A program made the position numbers and the translations under genes. A stretch of DNA of 64,000 nucleotides from Rhizobium jaguaris (GTDB taxonomy: Bacteria > Pseudomonadota > Alphaproteobacteria > Rhizobiales > Rhizobiaceae). The stretch spans positions 1,355,501-1,419,500 of the forward strand of contig NZ_CP032694.1 in assembly GCF_003627755.1 (NCBI RefSeq). Reading direction: 5' to 3'. Under the pieces are notes generated by a model. It was not told the DNA's origin. It did not search any database and saw only the letters and a program-made list of their open reading frames with translations. Shown one piece after another: positions 54,234 through 62,416 of the stretch. Position 1 is the stretch's first letter, and every line of letters begins with the position of its first letter.

Positions 54234-55193
54234 ATGAAGACTCCGATGGTTGCCAGCCGACAGAACTGGTTTATTCGCAATCGAATGACGATGCTGACGG
54301 GTGCTGTCGTCTTTGCCTATGCCGCCTTCATCGAATGGTTCTGGGGCTGGAGTTCGATCCTGGCGCAATGGGGCAAAGTCGGTGTCCTGCCCATTTTGTT
54401 GGCAATGGCGCTGCTGACCAGCACCTACTTCCTGCGCACCTGGCGCATCTACGATTATTTCCCGAAGGAGACCGGCGGCCATTTCACCGCGCTCTTCCGC
54501 GTGACGCAGGTCCACAATCTCCTCAATATCATGATGCCTTTCCGCACGGGGGAGACCAGCTTCCCGGTGCTGATGCGTTCCGAATTCGGAATTCCCCTGG
54601 CGCGCGGCACCTCGGCGCTGTTTGTGATGCGGCTGTTCGACCTGCATGCGTTGCTCGCCGCGGCCGGCATCGGCTTGGCGCTAGCCTCGCCCTATCGCGC
54701 TCTTGCCTTGGTCATATGGCTTGTTTTCCTGCTTTTACCGGTCGCCGGTTTTGTCCTGCGCCGCCCGCTGATCAAATTTGCCGCCAAGGCATTGCCGAAG
54801 AGGGCGCAGGGGCTCGTGCATGAGCTGGAACGTGGCTTGCCGGCTAATGCCGGTGCTTTTGCTCGCGCCTGGTTGGCGACCGTCGTCAATTGGCTTGTGA
54901 AGGTCGTGGTGCTTGCCTGGGCGCTCCGCCTTATGAATGTCACGCCGCTGTCGGCAAGTTTCGGCGGCGCGCTCGGCGGCGAGCTCTCCTCCGTACTGCC
55001 GGTGCATGCGCCCGGAGGCGTAGGCACCTATCCCGCAGGCATCACCGCCGGCGCCATGGCTTTCGGAGCGCCGGCGCAAAAGGCTGCGCTCGACAATCTG
55101 GCGCAGGCCAGCATCAGCGCACATCTCCTGATCGTCGTTTCGGCTCTGACGGGGACGGCACTCGCCTTGCTTGTCCCCAAGAAGCACCCCTGA
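54234..55193 (+). CDS. Flippase-like membrane protein (LPG synthase TM domain, UPF0104)
   Basis: A 319-residue protein with about 8 helices and the MMPFRTGETSFPVLMR segment plus ELSSVLPVHAPGGVGTYPAG, which are conserved in the lysylphosphatidylglycerol synthase transmembrane-domain family. Many members flip or handle lipid-linked substrates. It is divergent from the polyprenyl-sugar glycosyltransferases 94 bases away, so it could move the lipid carrier made by them; this is inference. Confidence 0.75.
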   Translation: MKTPMVASRQNWFIRNRMTMLTGAVVFAYAAFIEWFWGWSSILAQWGKVGVLPILLAMALLTSTYFLRTWRIYDYFPKETGGHFTALFRVTQVHNLLNIMMPFRTGETSFPVLMRSEFGIPLARGTSALFVMRLFDLHALLAAAGIGLALASPYRALALVIWLVFLLLPVAGFVLRRPLIKFAAKALPKRAQGLVHELERGLPANAGAFARAWLATVVNWLVKVVVLAWALRLMNVTPLSASFGGALGGELSSVLPVHAPGGVGTYPAGITAGAMAFGAPAQKAALDNLAQASISAHLLIVVSALTGTALALLVPKKHP

Positions 55194-55202
55194 CGCGGCC
55201 TG

Positions 55203-56447
55203 TCACCCGGTCTTGCCGGCAAGTCCTGCCAGTCGCCTGCGGAGGAACGCCTGCTCAGGCGCCTGATGGCAAAGCGAAAGTGCCGTCTCATAGGACTGCC
55301 GCGCTTCATCTTTGAGGTTGAGCTGGCGCAGGAAATCAGCCTTTGCCGCGTGGGCCAGATGATATCGAGCCAACCTGTCTTCGCTCAGGAGGCCGTCGAC
55401 GATCTCGAGCGCGGCCGCCGGCCCGTCGCACATTGAAACCGCGACTGCCCGGTTGAGCTCGATCACCGGTGATGGATGCGCTACCAGCAGCAGATCATAA
55501 AGCGCCACGATCCGCCGCCAGTCCGTTCGCTCCGCCGTTGCCGCGCGTGCATGCTCGGCGGCGATTGCAGCCTGCAATGCATAACTGCCGACGCTTTCGC
55601 CCGCCATCGCCTCCGCGGCGAAGGCCAGTCCCTCGCGGATTCTTCGGATGTCCCAGAGCTCACGGTCCTGATCCGCAAGCAGGATAAGATCGCCTGAAGG
55701 AGTTGCCCGTGCCAGCCGTCGCGAATCCTGCAGAAGCATCATCGCAAGCAGTCCGGCAACCTCCGCATCGGGCAGCAGCCTCAGAAGCAGGCGACCGAGG
55801 CGAATGGCTTCGGCAGCGAGGTCGGCGCGGATGATCGCAGCGCCGGACGAGGCGGAATAGCCTTCGTTAAAGACGAGGTAGATAACGTGCAGCACCTGCG
55901 CCAGCCGCTCCGGCAACTCCGCCTTCGCCGGAACCTCATAGGGAATCTGGGCGGCACGAATGCGGTTCTTGGCGCGAACGATACGCTGGGCGACGGTCGG
56001 CGCGGAGATGAGGAAAGCATGGGCGATCTCTTCCGTCGTCAGGCCGCAGACCTCGCGCAAAGCCATCGCCATCTGTGCGTCCGCAGGAATGAGCGGATGG
56101 CAGCAGGTGAAGATCAGCCTGAGCATATCGTCTTCGATCTCTTCGCTTTCGGCGATCTCGGTCAATTGGCCCTCCGGATACAGGCTGTCGACGATATCGG
56201 CCTCGGAGGCGTTGAAACGCGCTCGCCGCCGGATGTGGTCGATGGCCCGGAAGCGGCCAGTCGAAACCAGCCAGGCATAGGGGTTGGCCGGGATAGCCTC
56301 TTCCGTCCATTGCTGCGCCGCTGCCGCAAAGGCGTCGTGAAGAGCCTCCTCCGCCCGGTCGAAATCGCCGAGCAGGCGGATCAGCGTCGCAAGTACGCGG
56401 CGCGATTGACTGCGGTAGATATCGTCGATGGTTTCGTTCAGCGACAC
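55203..56447 (-). CDS. ECF42-type RNA polymerase sigma factor with TPR-like C-terminal extension
   Basis: A 414-residue sigma factor. Region 2 (about 10-80; YRSQSRRVLATLIRLLGD, then AIDHIRRRARF) and region 4 (about 115-170; LREVCGLTTEEIAHAFLISA) are clear. A further 230 residues form a helical TPR-like domain (RLLPDAEVAGLLAMMLLQD, VALYDLLLVAHPSPVIELNRAVA), which is characteristic of the ECF42 group and absent from ordinary ECF factors. No anti-sigma gene is nearby; activity in this group is thought to depend on the extension. It is the last gene of a run with three DGPF proteins, the usual ECF42 context. Confidence 0.88.
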   Translation of the reverse strand: MSLNETIDDIYRSQSRRVLATLIRLLGDFDRAEEALHDAFAAAAQQWTEEAIPANPYAWLVSTGRFRAIDHIRRRARFNASEADIVDSLYPEGQLTEIAESEEIEDDMLRLIFTCCHPLIPADAQMAMALREVCGLTTEEIAHAFLISAPTVAQRIVRAKNRIRAAQIPYEVPAKAELPERLAQVLHVIYLVFNEGYSASSGAAIIRADLAAEAIRLGRLLLRLLPDAEVAGLLAMMLLQDSRRLARATPSGDLILLADQDRELWDIRRIREGLAFAAEAMAGESVGSYALQAAIAAEHARAATAERTDWRRIVALYDLLLVAHPSPVIELNRAVAVSMCDGPAAALEIVDGLLSEDRLARYHLAHAAKADFLRQLNLKDEARQSYETALSLCHQAPEQAFLRRRLAGLAGKTG

Positions 56448-56468
56448 GGCCGTGTTCTGTTCTCCCTG

Positions 56469-56831
56469 TCAGGTGCCGGGAAGGGTCAGTATCCGGATCG
56501 GACGGATTTCGATGGCGCCGTATTGGGCAGAGGGGATGCGGCGGGCAATTTCGGTTGCACCGGCCATGTCAGGCGCCTCGATGACATAGAAGCCTGCGAG
56601 ATGCTCCTTCGTTTCTACGAACGGGCCGTCTGTTGTGGAAAGCACCGATCCGCGCGCGCGGATGACGATCGCGTTGTCGGGGGTCCCCAGCGCATCCGAC
56701 CAGATCATTGTACCTCTGCGCCTTAGGCTCTCGTCGTACTCAAAGTGGTCGGCGATCAGGGTATCACCCTCGCTGGGAGTCAACGTACTGTCCAGGTCGG
56801 CCGGCATGTAGATCAAGCATAAAAACCGCAT
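56469..56831 (-). CDS. DGPF/YCII-domain protein (third of three)
   Basis: A 120-residue protein of the YCII-related fold with the signature TTDGPFVETKEHLAGFYVIEA. It is the most divergent of the three copies. The ATG at 56831 is 8 bases after GGAGG and is preferred to an ATG two codons upstream that lies too near the ribosome site. Located 21 bases before the sigma factor gene. Function unknown; these proteins are the standard partners of ECF42. Confidence 0.88.
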   Translation of the reverse strand: MRFLCLIYMPADLDSTLTPSEGDTLIADHFEYDESLRRRGTMIWSDALGTPDNAIVIRARGSVLSTTDGPFVETKEHLAGFYVIEAPDMAGATEIARRIPSAQYGAIEIRPIRILTLPGT

Positions 56832-56854
56832 GTCCATGTCCTCCCGCTCTTTAC

Positions 56855-57217
56855 CTATTCGTTCGGAAACCGGATATCATAGGCCGCGCGGACCTCGATC
56901 ATGCCATAGCGGGCGACAGGGAAGGTGGCGGCGATGCTGGCAGCCTCTTCCATATCCTTCGCCTCGATCAGCACGAAACCGCCGAGATGCTCCTTCATTT
57001 CGGCAAAGGGGCCGTCGCTGACCGTGGCCTCGCCCCTGCGCACCCGAACCGTTCTGGCGGTCTGCGGGGCTCGCAATGCATTTGCTACGACGATATGTCC
57101 GCTGTCGCGCAGCCTGTTGTCGTTGTCGATGGACTCCTGCGTCAGCCGCCGACCTTCTTCCTCGGTGAGGGTCATGATCTCGGCGGTGTCGAACCAGACC
57201 TGGCAGAGAAATTTCAT
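56855..57217 (-). CDS. DGPF/YCII-domain protein (second of three)
   Basis: A 120-residue YCII-fold protein beginning MKFLCQVWFDTAEI with the motif VSDGPFAEMKEHLGGFVLIEA. AAGGAGG precedes the ATG. It is closely related to the first copy (both start MK-LCQVWFD), showing a local duplication. Spacing to the first copy is 10 bases and to the third 23 bases. Confidence 0.9.
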   Translation of the reverse strand: MKFLCQVWFDTAEIMTLTEEEGRRLTQESIDNDNRLRDSGHIVVANALRAPQTARTVRVRRGEATVSDGPFAEMKEHLGGFVLIEAKDMEEAASIAATFPVARYGMIEVRAAYDIRFPNE

Positions 57218-57227
57218 CGTCGCCTCC

Positions 57228-57587
57228 TTAAGCTTCAGGACCGAAGGAATAGATCGGCCGCACTTCGATGCTGCCGAGCTTTGCAAGCGGAATACCGGCT
57301 GCGACACGGATCGCGTCGTTGAGATCCTTGGCCTCGATCAGGATGAAGCCGCCAAGATGCTCCTTGGTTTCGATGAATGGGCCGTCCGTCACCGACGTTT
57401 CCCCGCCGCGCACCCGCACCGTTACGGCCGATCGTGGCGATTGCAGTGCTTCGGCATGGATCATATGCCCGCTGGCAGTCAGGTCCCGGTCGTAGGCGAG
57501 TGAATCCGAATCGAGCCTGTGCTTTTCCTCTTGTGTCATGGCCTCGAGCTTCGAGCCGTCGAACCAGACCTGACAAAGATATTTCAT
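57228..57587 (-). CDS. DGPF/YCII-domain protein (first of three)
   Basis: A 119-residue YCII-fold protein beginning MKYLCQVWFDGSKL with VTDGPFIETKEHLGGFILIEA. It is the first gene of the operon that ends with the ECF42 sigma gene. GGAGG stands before the ATG; an upstream extension in frame is not part of the family. ECF42-like promoter sequences lie 37-125 bases upstream. Confidence 0.9.
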   Translation of the reverse strand: MKYLCQVWFDGSKLEAMTQEEKHRLDSDSLAYDRDLTASGHMIHAEALQSPRSAVTVRVRGGETSVTDGPFIETKEHLGGFILIEAKDLNDAIRVAAGIPLAKLGSIEVRPIYSFGPEA

Positions 57588-57623
57588 CGCAGCGCCTCCG
57601 CTTTCCGTTTGCTGATAGCCATA

Positions 57624-57650
57624 GACGAGCGGGCCACGCGCAAATCGACA
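57624..57650 (-). promoter_or_regulatory. ECF42-type promoter candidate for the DGPF operon
   Basis: On the minus strand TGTCGA (57650-57645) is followed after 17 bases by CGTC (57627-57624). This matches the ECF42 promoter pattern as I recall it, TGTCGA at -35 and CGAC or CGTC at -10. Transcription would start near 57616, about 30 bases before the first DGPF gene. Confidence 0.55.
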
Positions 57651-57684
57651 TCCCGACCACCAGCATGACAAAAAATTTCATCGC

Positions 57685-57712
57685 TGTCGAAAAAGAGCGA
57701 AGCCGCTCGACA
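57685..57712. promoter_or_regulatory. Face-to-face ECF42-type promoters
   Basis: TGTCGA (57685-57690) and its reverse complement TCGACA (57707-57712) form an inverted repeat 16 bases apart. Because TCGACA contains CGAC and its complement contains the -10 of the other side, each strand reads TGTCGA, 17 bases, CGAC. Plus-strand transcription would begin near 57718 and drive the small gene at 57744; minus-strand transcription would run into the DGPF operon. Confidence 0.5.
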
Positions 57713-57743
57713 AGGTTCCATCATCACCAACGGAGAGACGGAT

Positions 57744-57974
57744 ATGCAAACCTTGGAAACAGCTCTGGTGAATCATTGGTGCGGGAAGACATTGTCGGAG
57801 AAGGATCTGATGGAGCCGGCCGGGCTCGGGAAGGTCGTTCTGCGTACCATGGCCGGCTTTGCTGCCCTTGCGGTTCTGATCCTCTGCCTCAATTGGGCGG
57901 CAGATCCCGCAATCAATCGGCCGCAGGTAGCGGCCGTTGATCAAATGTGGCCGATGCCGGAGGCAAATAAATAA
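57744..57974 (+). CDS. Small membrane protein, divergent from the ECF42 operon
   Basis: A 76-residue protein with one central helix (FAALAVLILCLNWAA) and a soluble N-terminal half (ALVNHWCGKTLSEKDLMEPA). GGAGAG lies about 7 bases before the ATG. No family recognised. Its start is about 25 bases after the predicted transcription start of the face-to-face ECF42-type promoter, which would place it in the same regulon as the DGPF proteins. Confidence 0.6.
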   Translation: MQTLETALVNHWCGKTLSEKDLMEPAGLGKVVLRTMAGFAALAVLILCLNWAADPAINRPQVAAVDQMWPMPEANK

Positions 57975-58065
57975 CGGGTGAAGCGCCCGCCCTAACCGAA
58001 GGCTGGATACTTCCTGTCGCAAATGTGTCGCGAAACTCAGACTTGTTGCGATCGCAGTGGTCACT

Positions 58066-58464
58066 TTATCTGGTGGCAAATCGCTTCTTTGCTTCGTCGG
58101 TACTCGGCATGTAGAGCGAAACGGCATTTCCATCGGGGTCCCGAAACTGAAACGTTGTGTTGCCCCAAGGCATTGTCTTGAGTTCATGCACGAGGGGCAC
58201 TTTGTCTTTGAGGCGGGCATATTCGGCGTCGATATCGTCGACCTGAAACTCCAGGACGAGACTGCGATTGGTGCATGGTTCAGCGCTGCCTTCCTTCCAG
58301 AGCGCAACCGTTTCCGATGAACCAATCGCTAGTACAGCGCCGGGCAAGACCATTTCGGCGAAGACCGGCGCTAGCCACTGCGCTTTCACGTTTGCGATCA
58401 TCTCATAGAAGGCGACCAGTTGCTTGATGTCCGCGGTGATGATGCGTGTCGATGCAAATTTCAT
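58066..58464 (-). CDS. VOC family (glyoxalase/bleomycin-resistance-like) protein
   Basis: A 132-residue protein with two beta-alpha-beta-beta-beta units of the vicinal-oxygen-chelate fold: FASTRIITADIKQLVAFYEM at the start and WGNTTFQFRDPDGNAVSLYM at the end. The ATG before KFASTR has AGGAG upstream; a longer frame to 58500 is unlikely. Substrate unknown. Divergent from the WYL regulator by 74 bases, a frequent pairing. Confidence 0.87.
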   Translation of the reverse strand: MKFASTRIITADIKQLVAFYEMIANVKAQWLAPVFAEMVLPGAVLAIGSSETVALWKEGSAEPCTNRSLVLEFQVDDIDAEYARLKDKVPLVHELKTMPWGNTTFQFRDPDGNAVSLYMPSTDEAKKRFATR

Positions 58465-58538
58465 TGTGGGCTCCTTTTGACATGATGGAGCTTGTCGCAC
58501 AGCCCTGTTGCCACCATTATGGCAGCAGGAGTCAGCAT

Positions 58539-59246
58539 ATGCGTCGAGCCGATCGCCTATTTCAGATCATTCAAATCCTGCGTCGGAGTACCCGGCCGGT
58601 GACTGCCGCTGACATTGCGGAAGAACTTGAGGTCTCGAAACGCACCGTCTACCGCGACATTGGCGATCTCATTGGCCAGAGGGTGCCGATTTCAGGGGAG
58701 GCCGGCTTCGGCTATTTGCTCGATCCCGCCTACGACATGCCGCCGCTTATGCTTACGCCTGATGAAATCGAGGCTGCGATATTGGGCGCGCAATGGGTCG
58801 CCGGCCATTCCGATACTCTCATTGCCAACGCCGCCCGTGATGTCATCGTCAAAATCGCGGCCGCCGTTCCTGAAAACTTGCGGCCGTTTATCGCCGAGCC
58901 AAGCATAGGCGTGAAACCAGGTTCGCGCCCGCCAACTGAAATCATTGATGTTGCCGACATCCGGGAAGCAATCCGTCAGAGACGTAAATTGGCGCTGTGC
59001 TATCAGGCGGAGAACGGCGAGATAACCGACCGCATCGTGTGGCCAGTCATCCTCGGCTATGCCGAGAGCCATCGGATGCTGGTGGCTTGGTGCGAATTAC
59101 GGCAGGATTTCAGGCACTTCCGCTGCGACAGGATCACCAGGGCAATTCTGTGCGATGGAACTATCGGCCTGCGCGTCGGCGAGCTCCGCCGGAAATGGCA
59201 GCAATGGAGAGCGGAACGATTTAAGCCAATCCAGAACCGCACTTAG
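58539..59246 (+). CDS. YafY-type transcriptional regulator (HTH-11 and WYL domains)
   Basis: A 235-residue regulator. The N-terminal winged helix reads RRADRLFQIIQILRRS then TAADIAEELEVSKRTVYRDI. The WYL domain (about 125-215) shows KLALCYQAENGEITDRIVWP and HFRCDRITRA; the W-Y-L triad itself is not strictly kept. AGGAG lies 7 bases before the ATG at 58539, and an earlier in-frame start is not supported. It probably controls the divergent VOC gene. Confidence 0.88.
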   Translation: MRRADRLFQIIQILRRSTRPVTAADIAEELEVSKRTVYRDIGDLIGQRVPISGEAGFGYLLDPAYDMPPLMLTPDEIEAAILGAQWVAGHSDTLIANAARDVIVKIAAAVPENLRPFIAEPSIGVKPGSRPPTEIIDVADIREAIRQRRKLALCYQAENGEITDRIVWPVILGYAESHRMLVAWCELRQDFRHFRCDRITRAILCDGTIGLRVGELRRKWQQWRAERFKPIQNRT

Positions 59247-59262
59247 GAAATAGGGAGCTGCG

Positions 59263-59578
59263 TTAAAAGCGCTGCACAAAATCCGAGAAGGCAACATAAA
59301 ATCTGGACACTTGATCGGCCGGCGCATCGTTTTCCGGCCAGATCGCGATTAGCTCTTCAAGTTCCGTCTTGATCGCATGGAAGGTGTCCAGCCCCTCCTG
59401 CTCACTGCCGACAAAAACAGTGTAGACCATATTGCCGTAGAGGCCGCAGGTAATGGCAAATGGCACGCGGTCACACCTCTCAAGTGTGACCCGCGCCGGC
59501 GCCGTGTTCTTCGTCCAAAACAATGACGCCACCTTCTGAACCCCGAAGGCCGACTGTCGAACCGCTATCAAAGCTCAT
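59263..59578 (-). CDS. Small unrecognised protein with an apparent frameshift
   Basis: From ATG at 59578 the frame reads SFDSGSTVGLRGSEGGVIVL then DEEHGAGA and soon stops. The next frame continues RVTLERCDRVPFAITCGLYG, NMVYTVFVGSEQEGLDTFH and ends at 59263 with FSDFVQRF. One extra base near 59490 in a GC-rich run would join them into a protein of about 104 residues. The combined sequence looks like a conserved rhizobial protein of unknown function, but I cannot name it. It sits between the WYL regulator and amn. Confidence 0.55.
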
Positions 59579-59629
59579 CCACGGCACGACATTTTCCTCT
59601 GCCAATGTGATTGCCGCCTTATCGATAGG

Positions 59630-61132
59630 TCACTGAAACGCCGTTTCGAAGAAACTGCGCAGCTTGCGTGAATGCAGCGCTTCCGGCGGCATTGCCGCCA
59701 GCTTCTGGATGGCGCGGATGCCTATCTGCAGATGCTGGTTCACCTGCGTCCGGTAGAAGGCGGTCGCCATGCCGGGCAGTTTCAGCTCGCCGTGCAGCGG
59801 CTTGTCCGAAACGCAGAGCAGCGTGCCGTAGGGAACGCGGAACCGGAAACCGTTGGCGGCAATCGTCGCCGACTCCATGTCGAGCGCCACGGCGCGCGCC
59901 TGCGACAGCCGCTTGACGGGACCGGCCTGGTCACGCAGTTCCCAATTGCGATTGTCGATCGTGCAGACCGTGCCGGTGCGCATGATGCGTTTCAGCTCGA
60001 ATCCTTCGTAGCCGGTGATCTCGGCGACCGCCGCTTCCAGCGCCACCTGCACTTCGGCAAGCGCCGGGATCGGCACCCACACCGGCAAGTCGTCGTCGAG
60101 AACGTGATCCTCGCGCATATAGGCATGCGCCAGCACGTAGTCGCCGAGCCGCTGGCTGTTGCGCAGACCGGCGCAGTGGCCGAGCATCAGCCAGGCATGG
60201 GGGCGGAGCACGGCGACATGGTCGGTGATCGTCTTGGCGTTGGACGGGCCGACGCCGATATTGATCATCGTGATACCCGCATGGCCCTTCATTTTCAGAT
60301 GATAGGCCGGCATCTGCGGCAGCCGCGGTGGGGTCGGGTTCCCGTCTGGTTGGCTGGAGCCGGCCGGCGTGATGATATTGCCCGGCTCGACGAAGGCAGT
60401 GTAGCCGTCGCCGCCCTTGGCCATCAGATCGCGCGCCCAGTTGCAGAATTCGTCGATATAGAACTGATAGTTCGTAAAGAGCACAAAGTTCTGGAAATGC
60501 GTCGCACTGGTTGCGGTATAGTGAGCGAGGCGCGCGAGCGAATAGTCGATGCGTTGCGCGGTAAACGGCGCCAAGGGTGATGGCTGGCCCGGCGGCGGGA
60601 TATATTCGCCATTGGCGATTTCATCGTCGGTGGTGTTCAGGTCCGGCGCATCGAAGAGATCGCGCAGCGGAATATCTTCGAAAGCAGTGGCGGAAGCTTC
60701 CACATGCGCCCCTTCGCCGAAGGCGAAATGCAGTGGGATGGGTGTCGTTGATTCCGACACGAGCACCGGCACATTATGGCTGCGCATCAGCTGCGCCAAT
60801 TGTTCTTTCAGGTAATACCGAAAAAGCTGCGGGTGGGTGATGGTAGTCGTGTAGACGCCCGGCGCGGTGACGTGGCCGTAGGAGAGACGCGTGTCGACAT
60901 GGCCGAAGCTCGTCGTCTCGATGCAGACCTGCGGATAGAAGGCGCGATAGCGTGCCGTGATCGGAGCGCCCTTGGCGAGCTTGGTAAAGCTGTCGATCAG
61001 GAAAGCGGTGTTGCGCTCATAAAGCGCGGTGAGCGCATCGACTGCTTTGGCCGGATCATCGAAGCTCTGCGGCTGAAACGGACTGGGTGAGGAAATATCG
61101 AGGGGTGAAAAAGGAGAGATTCGGTTGCTCAT
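59630..61132 (-). CDS. amn: AMP nucleosidase
   Basis: A 500-residue enzyme that splits AMP into adenine and ribose 5-phosphate. It has the N-terminal AMN-specific domain (about 25-190) and the C-terminal nucleoside-phosphorylase-like domain with GHAGITMINIGVGPSNAKTI, RPHAWLMLGHCAGLRNSQ and the late ALDMESATIAANGFRFRVPY. These match Amn of other bacteria, and the length is normal. It balances the adenylate pool. Transcribed alone. Confidence 0.95.
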   Translation of the reverse strand: MSNRISPFSPLDISSPSPFQPQSFDDPAKAVDALTALYERNTAFLIDSFTKLAKGAPITARYRAFYPQVCIETTSFGHVDTRLSYGHVTAPGVYTTTITHPQLFRYYLKEQLAQLMRSHNVPVLVSESTTPIPLHFAFGEGAHVEASATAFEDIPLRDLFDAPDLNTTDDEIANGEYIPPPGQPSPLAPFTAQRIDYSLARLAHYTATSATHFQNFVLFTNYQFYIDEFCNWARDLMAKGGDGYTAFVEPGNIITPAGSSQPDGNPTPPRLPQMPAYHLKMKGHAGITMINIGVGPSNAKTITDHVAVLRPHAWLMLGHCAGLRNSQRLGDYVLAHAYMREDHVLDDDLPVWVPIPALAEVQVALEAAVAEITGYEGFELKRIMRTGTVCTIDNRNWELRDQAGPVKRLSQARAVALDMESATIAANGFRFRVPYGTLLCVSDKPLHGELKLPGMATAFYRTQVNQHLQIGIRAIQKLAAMPPEALHSRKLRSFFETAFQ

Positions 61133-61255
61133 GAGCTATTATAGAATGTCGTCCTTAACAAGCAAACGACGTTGCAAGGCACCGTCCGGGATTTTCGCAG
61201 CTATTTTCATGCTGTTTTGTGGTTCGATTCTCGAAGATCGGTGAAAAGCTGCCGA

Positions 61256-61432
61256 TTACTGCACTGTCGTGCAATAAGGGCTGCCTGTCTGCAGGCAGGT
61301 GAAGCTTGCACCAAAATGCGATTGCGAGCCGCTGCGGCCGGTATGGTCGACTGCCATCGAAAACGTGACCGCAAAGATGGCCGCAAACAGCATGATGATG
61401 GCGAAGCGCCGCGCTATGATGATTGTGTTCAT
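61256..61432 (-). CDS. Small secreted or anchored protein (58 aa)
   Basis: A 58-residue frame with a strong N-terminal hydrophobic segment after a basic start (NTIIIARRFAIIMLFAAIF, then AVTFSMAVDH) and a short polar tail with two cysteines (SFTCLQTG, SPYCTTVQ). It looks like a signal peptide or anchor plus a mature peptide that could form a disulphide. AGGA lies close before the ATG. I believe close relatives exist in other rhizobia but cannot name a family. It is the only plausible gene in the 61133-61615 gap. Confidence 0.6.
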   Translation of the reverse strand: MNTIIIARRFAIIMLFAAIFAVTFSMAVDHTGRSGSQSHFGASFTCLQTGSPYCTTVQ

Positions 61433-61615
61433 ATTCCTGGCCCTACCCGTGCCCTATACTGGACACTGTTTTGCCATGGTCAGGCTGAACAGGTGCTGAG
61501 ATACCGGTTCATCCGGCGTTCAGAAAGACTAGCGCGCTCGCGACTTTGAACCGAAGGTCTTCTCCGGCGCGGAGGACGTATTGATTTGGCCTTACGTCCC
61601 CCGGCGAAGTACTTT

Positions 61616-61954
61616 CTATAGCTTCGTCCAAGTTTGTGATTTGCAGAATATCTTCAATACGCACCCCTGCATTTTCACGGTATTACCGCTTACTATGCCG
61701 GTCCCGCTATAGGTCTTGTTGTCCTCGGGATCTGTAAGTTCGCCCGTGTAGGTGCCGTCCTTGCCCTCCATCTTGCCGACCTGCCGACCGGCATATTCCC
61801 CGGTCTGCAATGTCACGCAGTAACCACTGCCGCAACGCGTGACGACGGCGGTCTCGCCGTCCTCGGTCTTCCATTTGCCGACAATCGACTCTTCGGCCAA
61901 AGCCGCACTCGCGCTGAAAACCAGTGCGGCGGCGAGAATGGTGGCGCGGATCAT
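61616..61954 (-). CDS. DUF2147 domain secreted protein
   Basis: A 112-residue protein with a signal peptide (ATILAAALVFSASAALAEE). The mature part reads SIVGKWKTEDGETAVVTRC, GQVGK-type glycine-rich turns and CVLKIFCKSQTWTKL, the beta-barrel pattern of the DUF2147 family. Four cysteines may form two disulphides. GGGAGGAAAG precedes the ATG. Function unknown; periplasmic. Confidence 0.87.
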   Translation of the reverse strand: MIRATILAAALVFSASAALAEESIVGKWKTEDGETAVVTRCGSGYCVTLQTGEYAGRQVGKMEGKDGTYTGELTDPEDNKTYSGTGIVSGNTVKMQGCVLKIFCKSQTWTKL

Positions 61955-62416
61955 ATCTTTCCTCCCCCAAGGTTCTCCGGCGCGGGGGCCGGGATTGCGG
62001 TGAGACTATTCAGCGCGAAGGCAAAGGTAAATACTCTTCGTCGGGGGCAATTTTACGGCTTTCCTCACCTCGGAAGCTCACCGAAAAATAACGCGCCTTG
62101 TTTCAGTGGCTGCTTTCGTGGTGAACGAAGAGTTTAAATCCAAACCTTAACGATGGGTAAAACTCGCTCGAAAATCCTTAATTTGCAAGGGAAGCGATGT
62201 TTAACAAAATCCCAAGTTTACCAAGCATTTGTACTTTGTTTGCATCGAATTAAGCATGCATTTTAGCCGTTTTTTGAAAGCCGTCTGCGATAGTGAAGCC
62301 ATCAAACGAGCGGGGCAAACCCGCCGACCGGAAGGATCATCAAGCCGCGATAGACGGCAAGGTCCGGAAGGAAAAACAGGGTCGATAACGAATAGACTGA
62401 AACAGGGATTAAACCG
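61955..62416. other. Non-coding gap
   Basis: A 462-base divergent gap between the DUF2147 and Sel1 genes. The middle part (about 62090-62240) is AT-rich with several TTAA words, so promoters for both genes are likely there. I see no gene, repeat or clear terminator. Confidence 0.5.
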
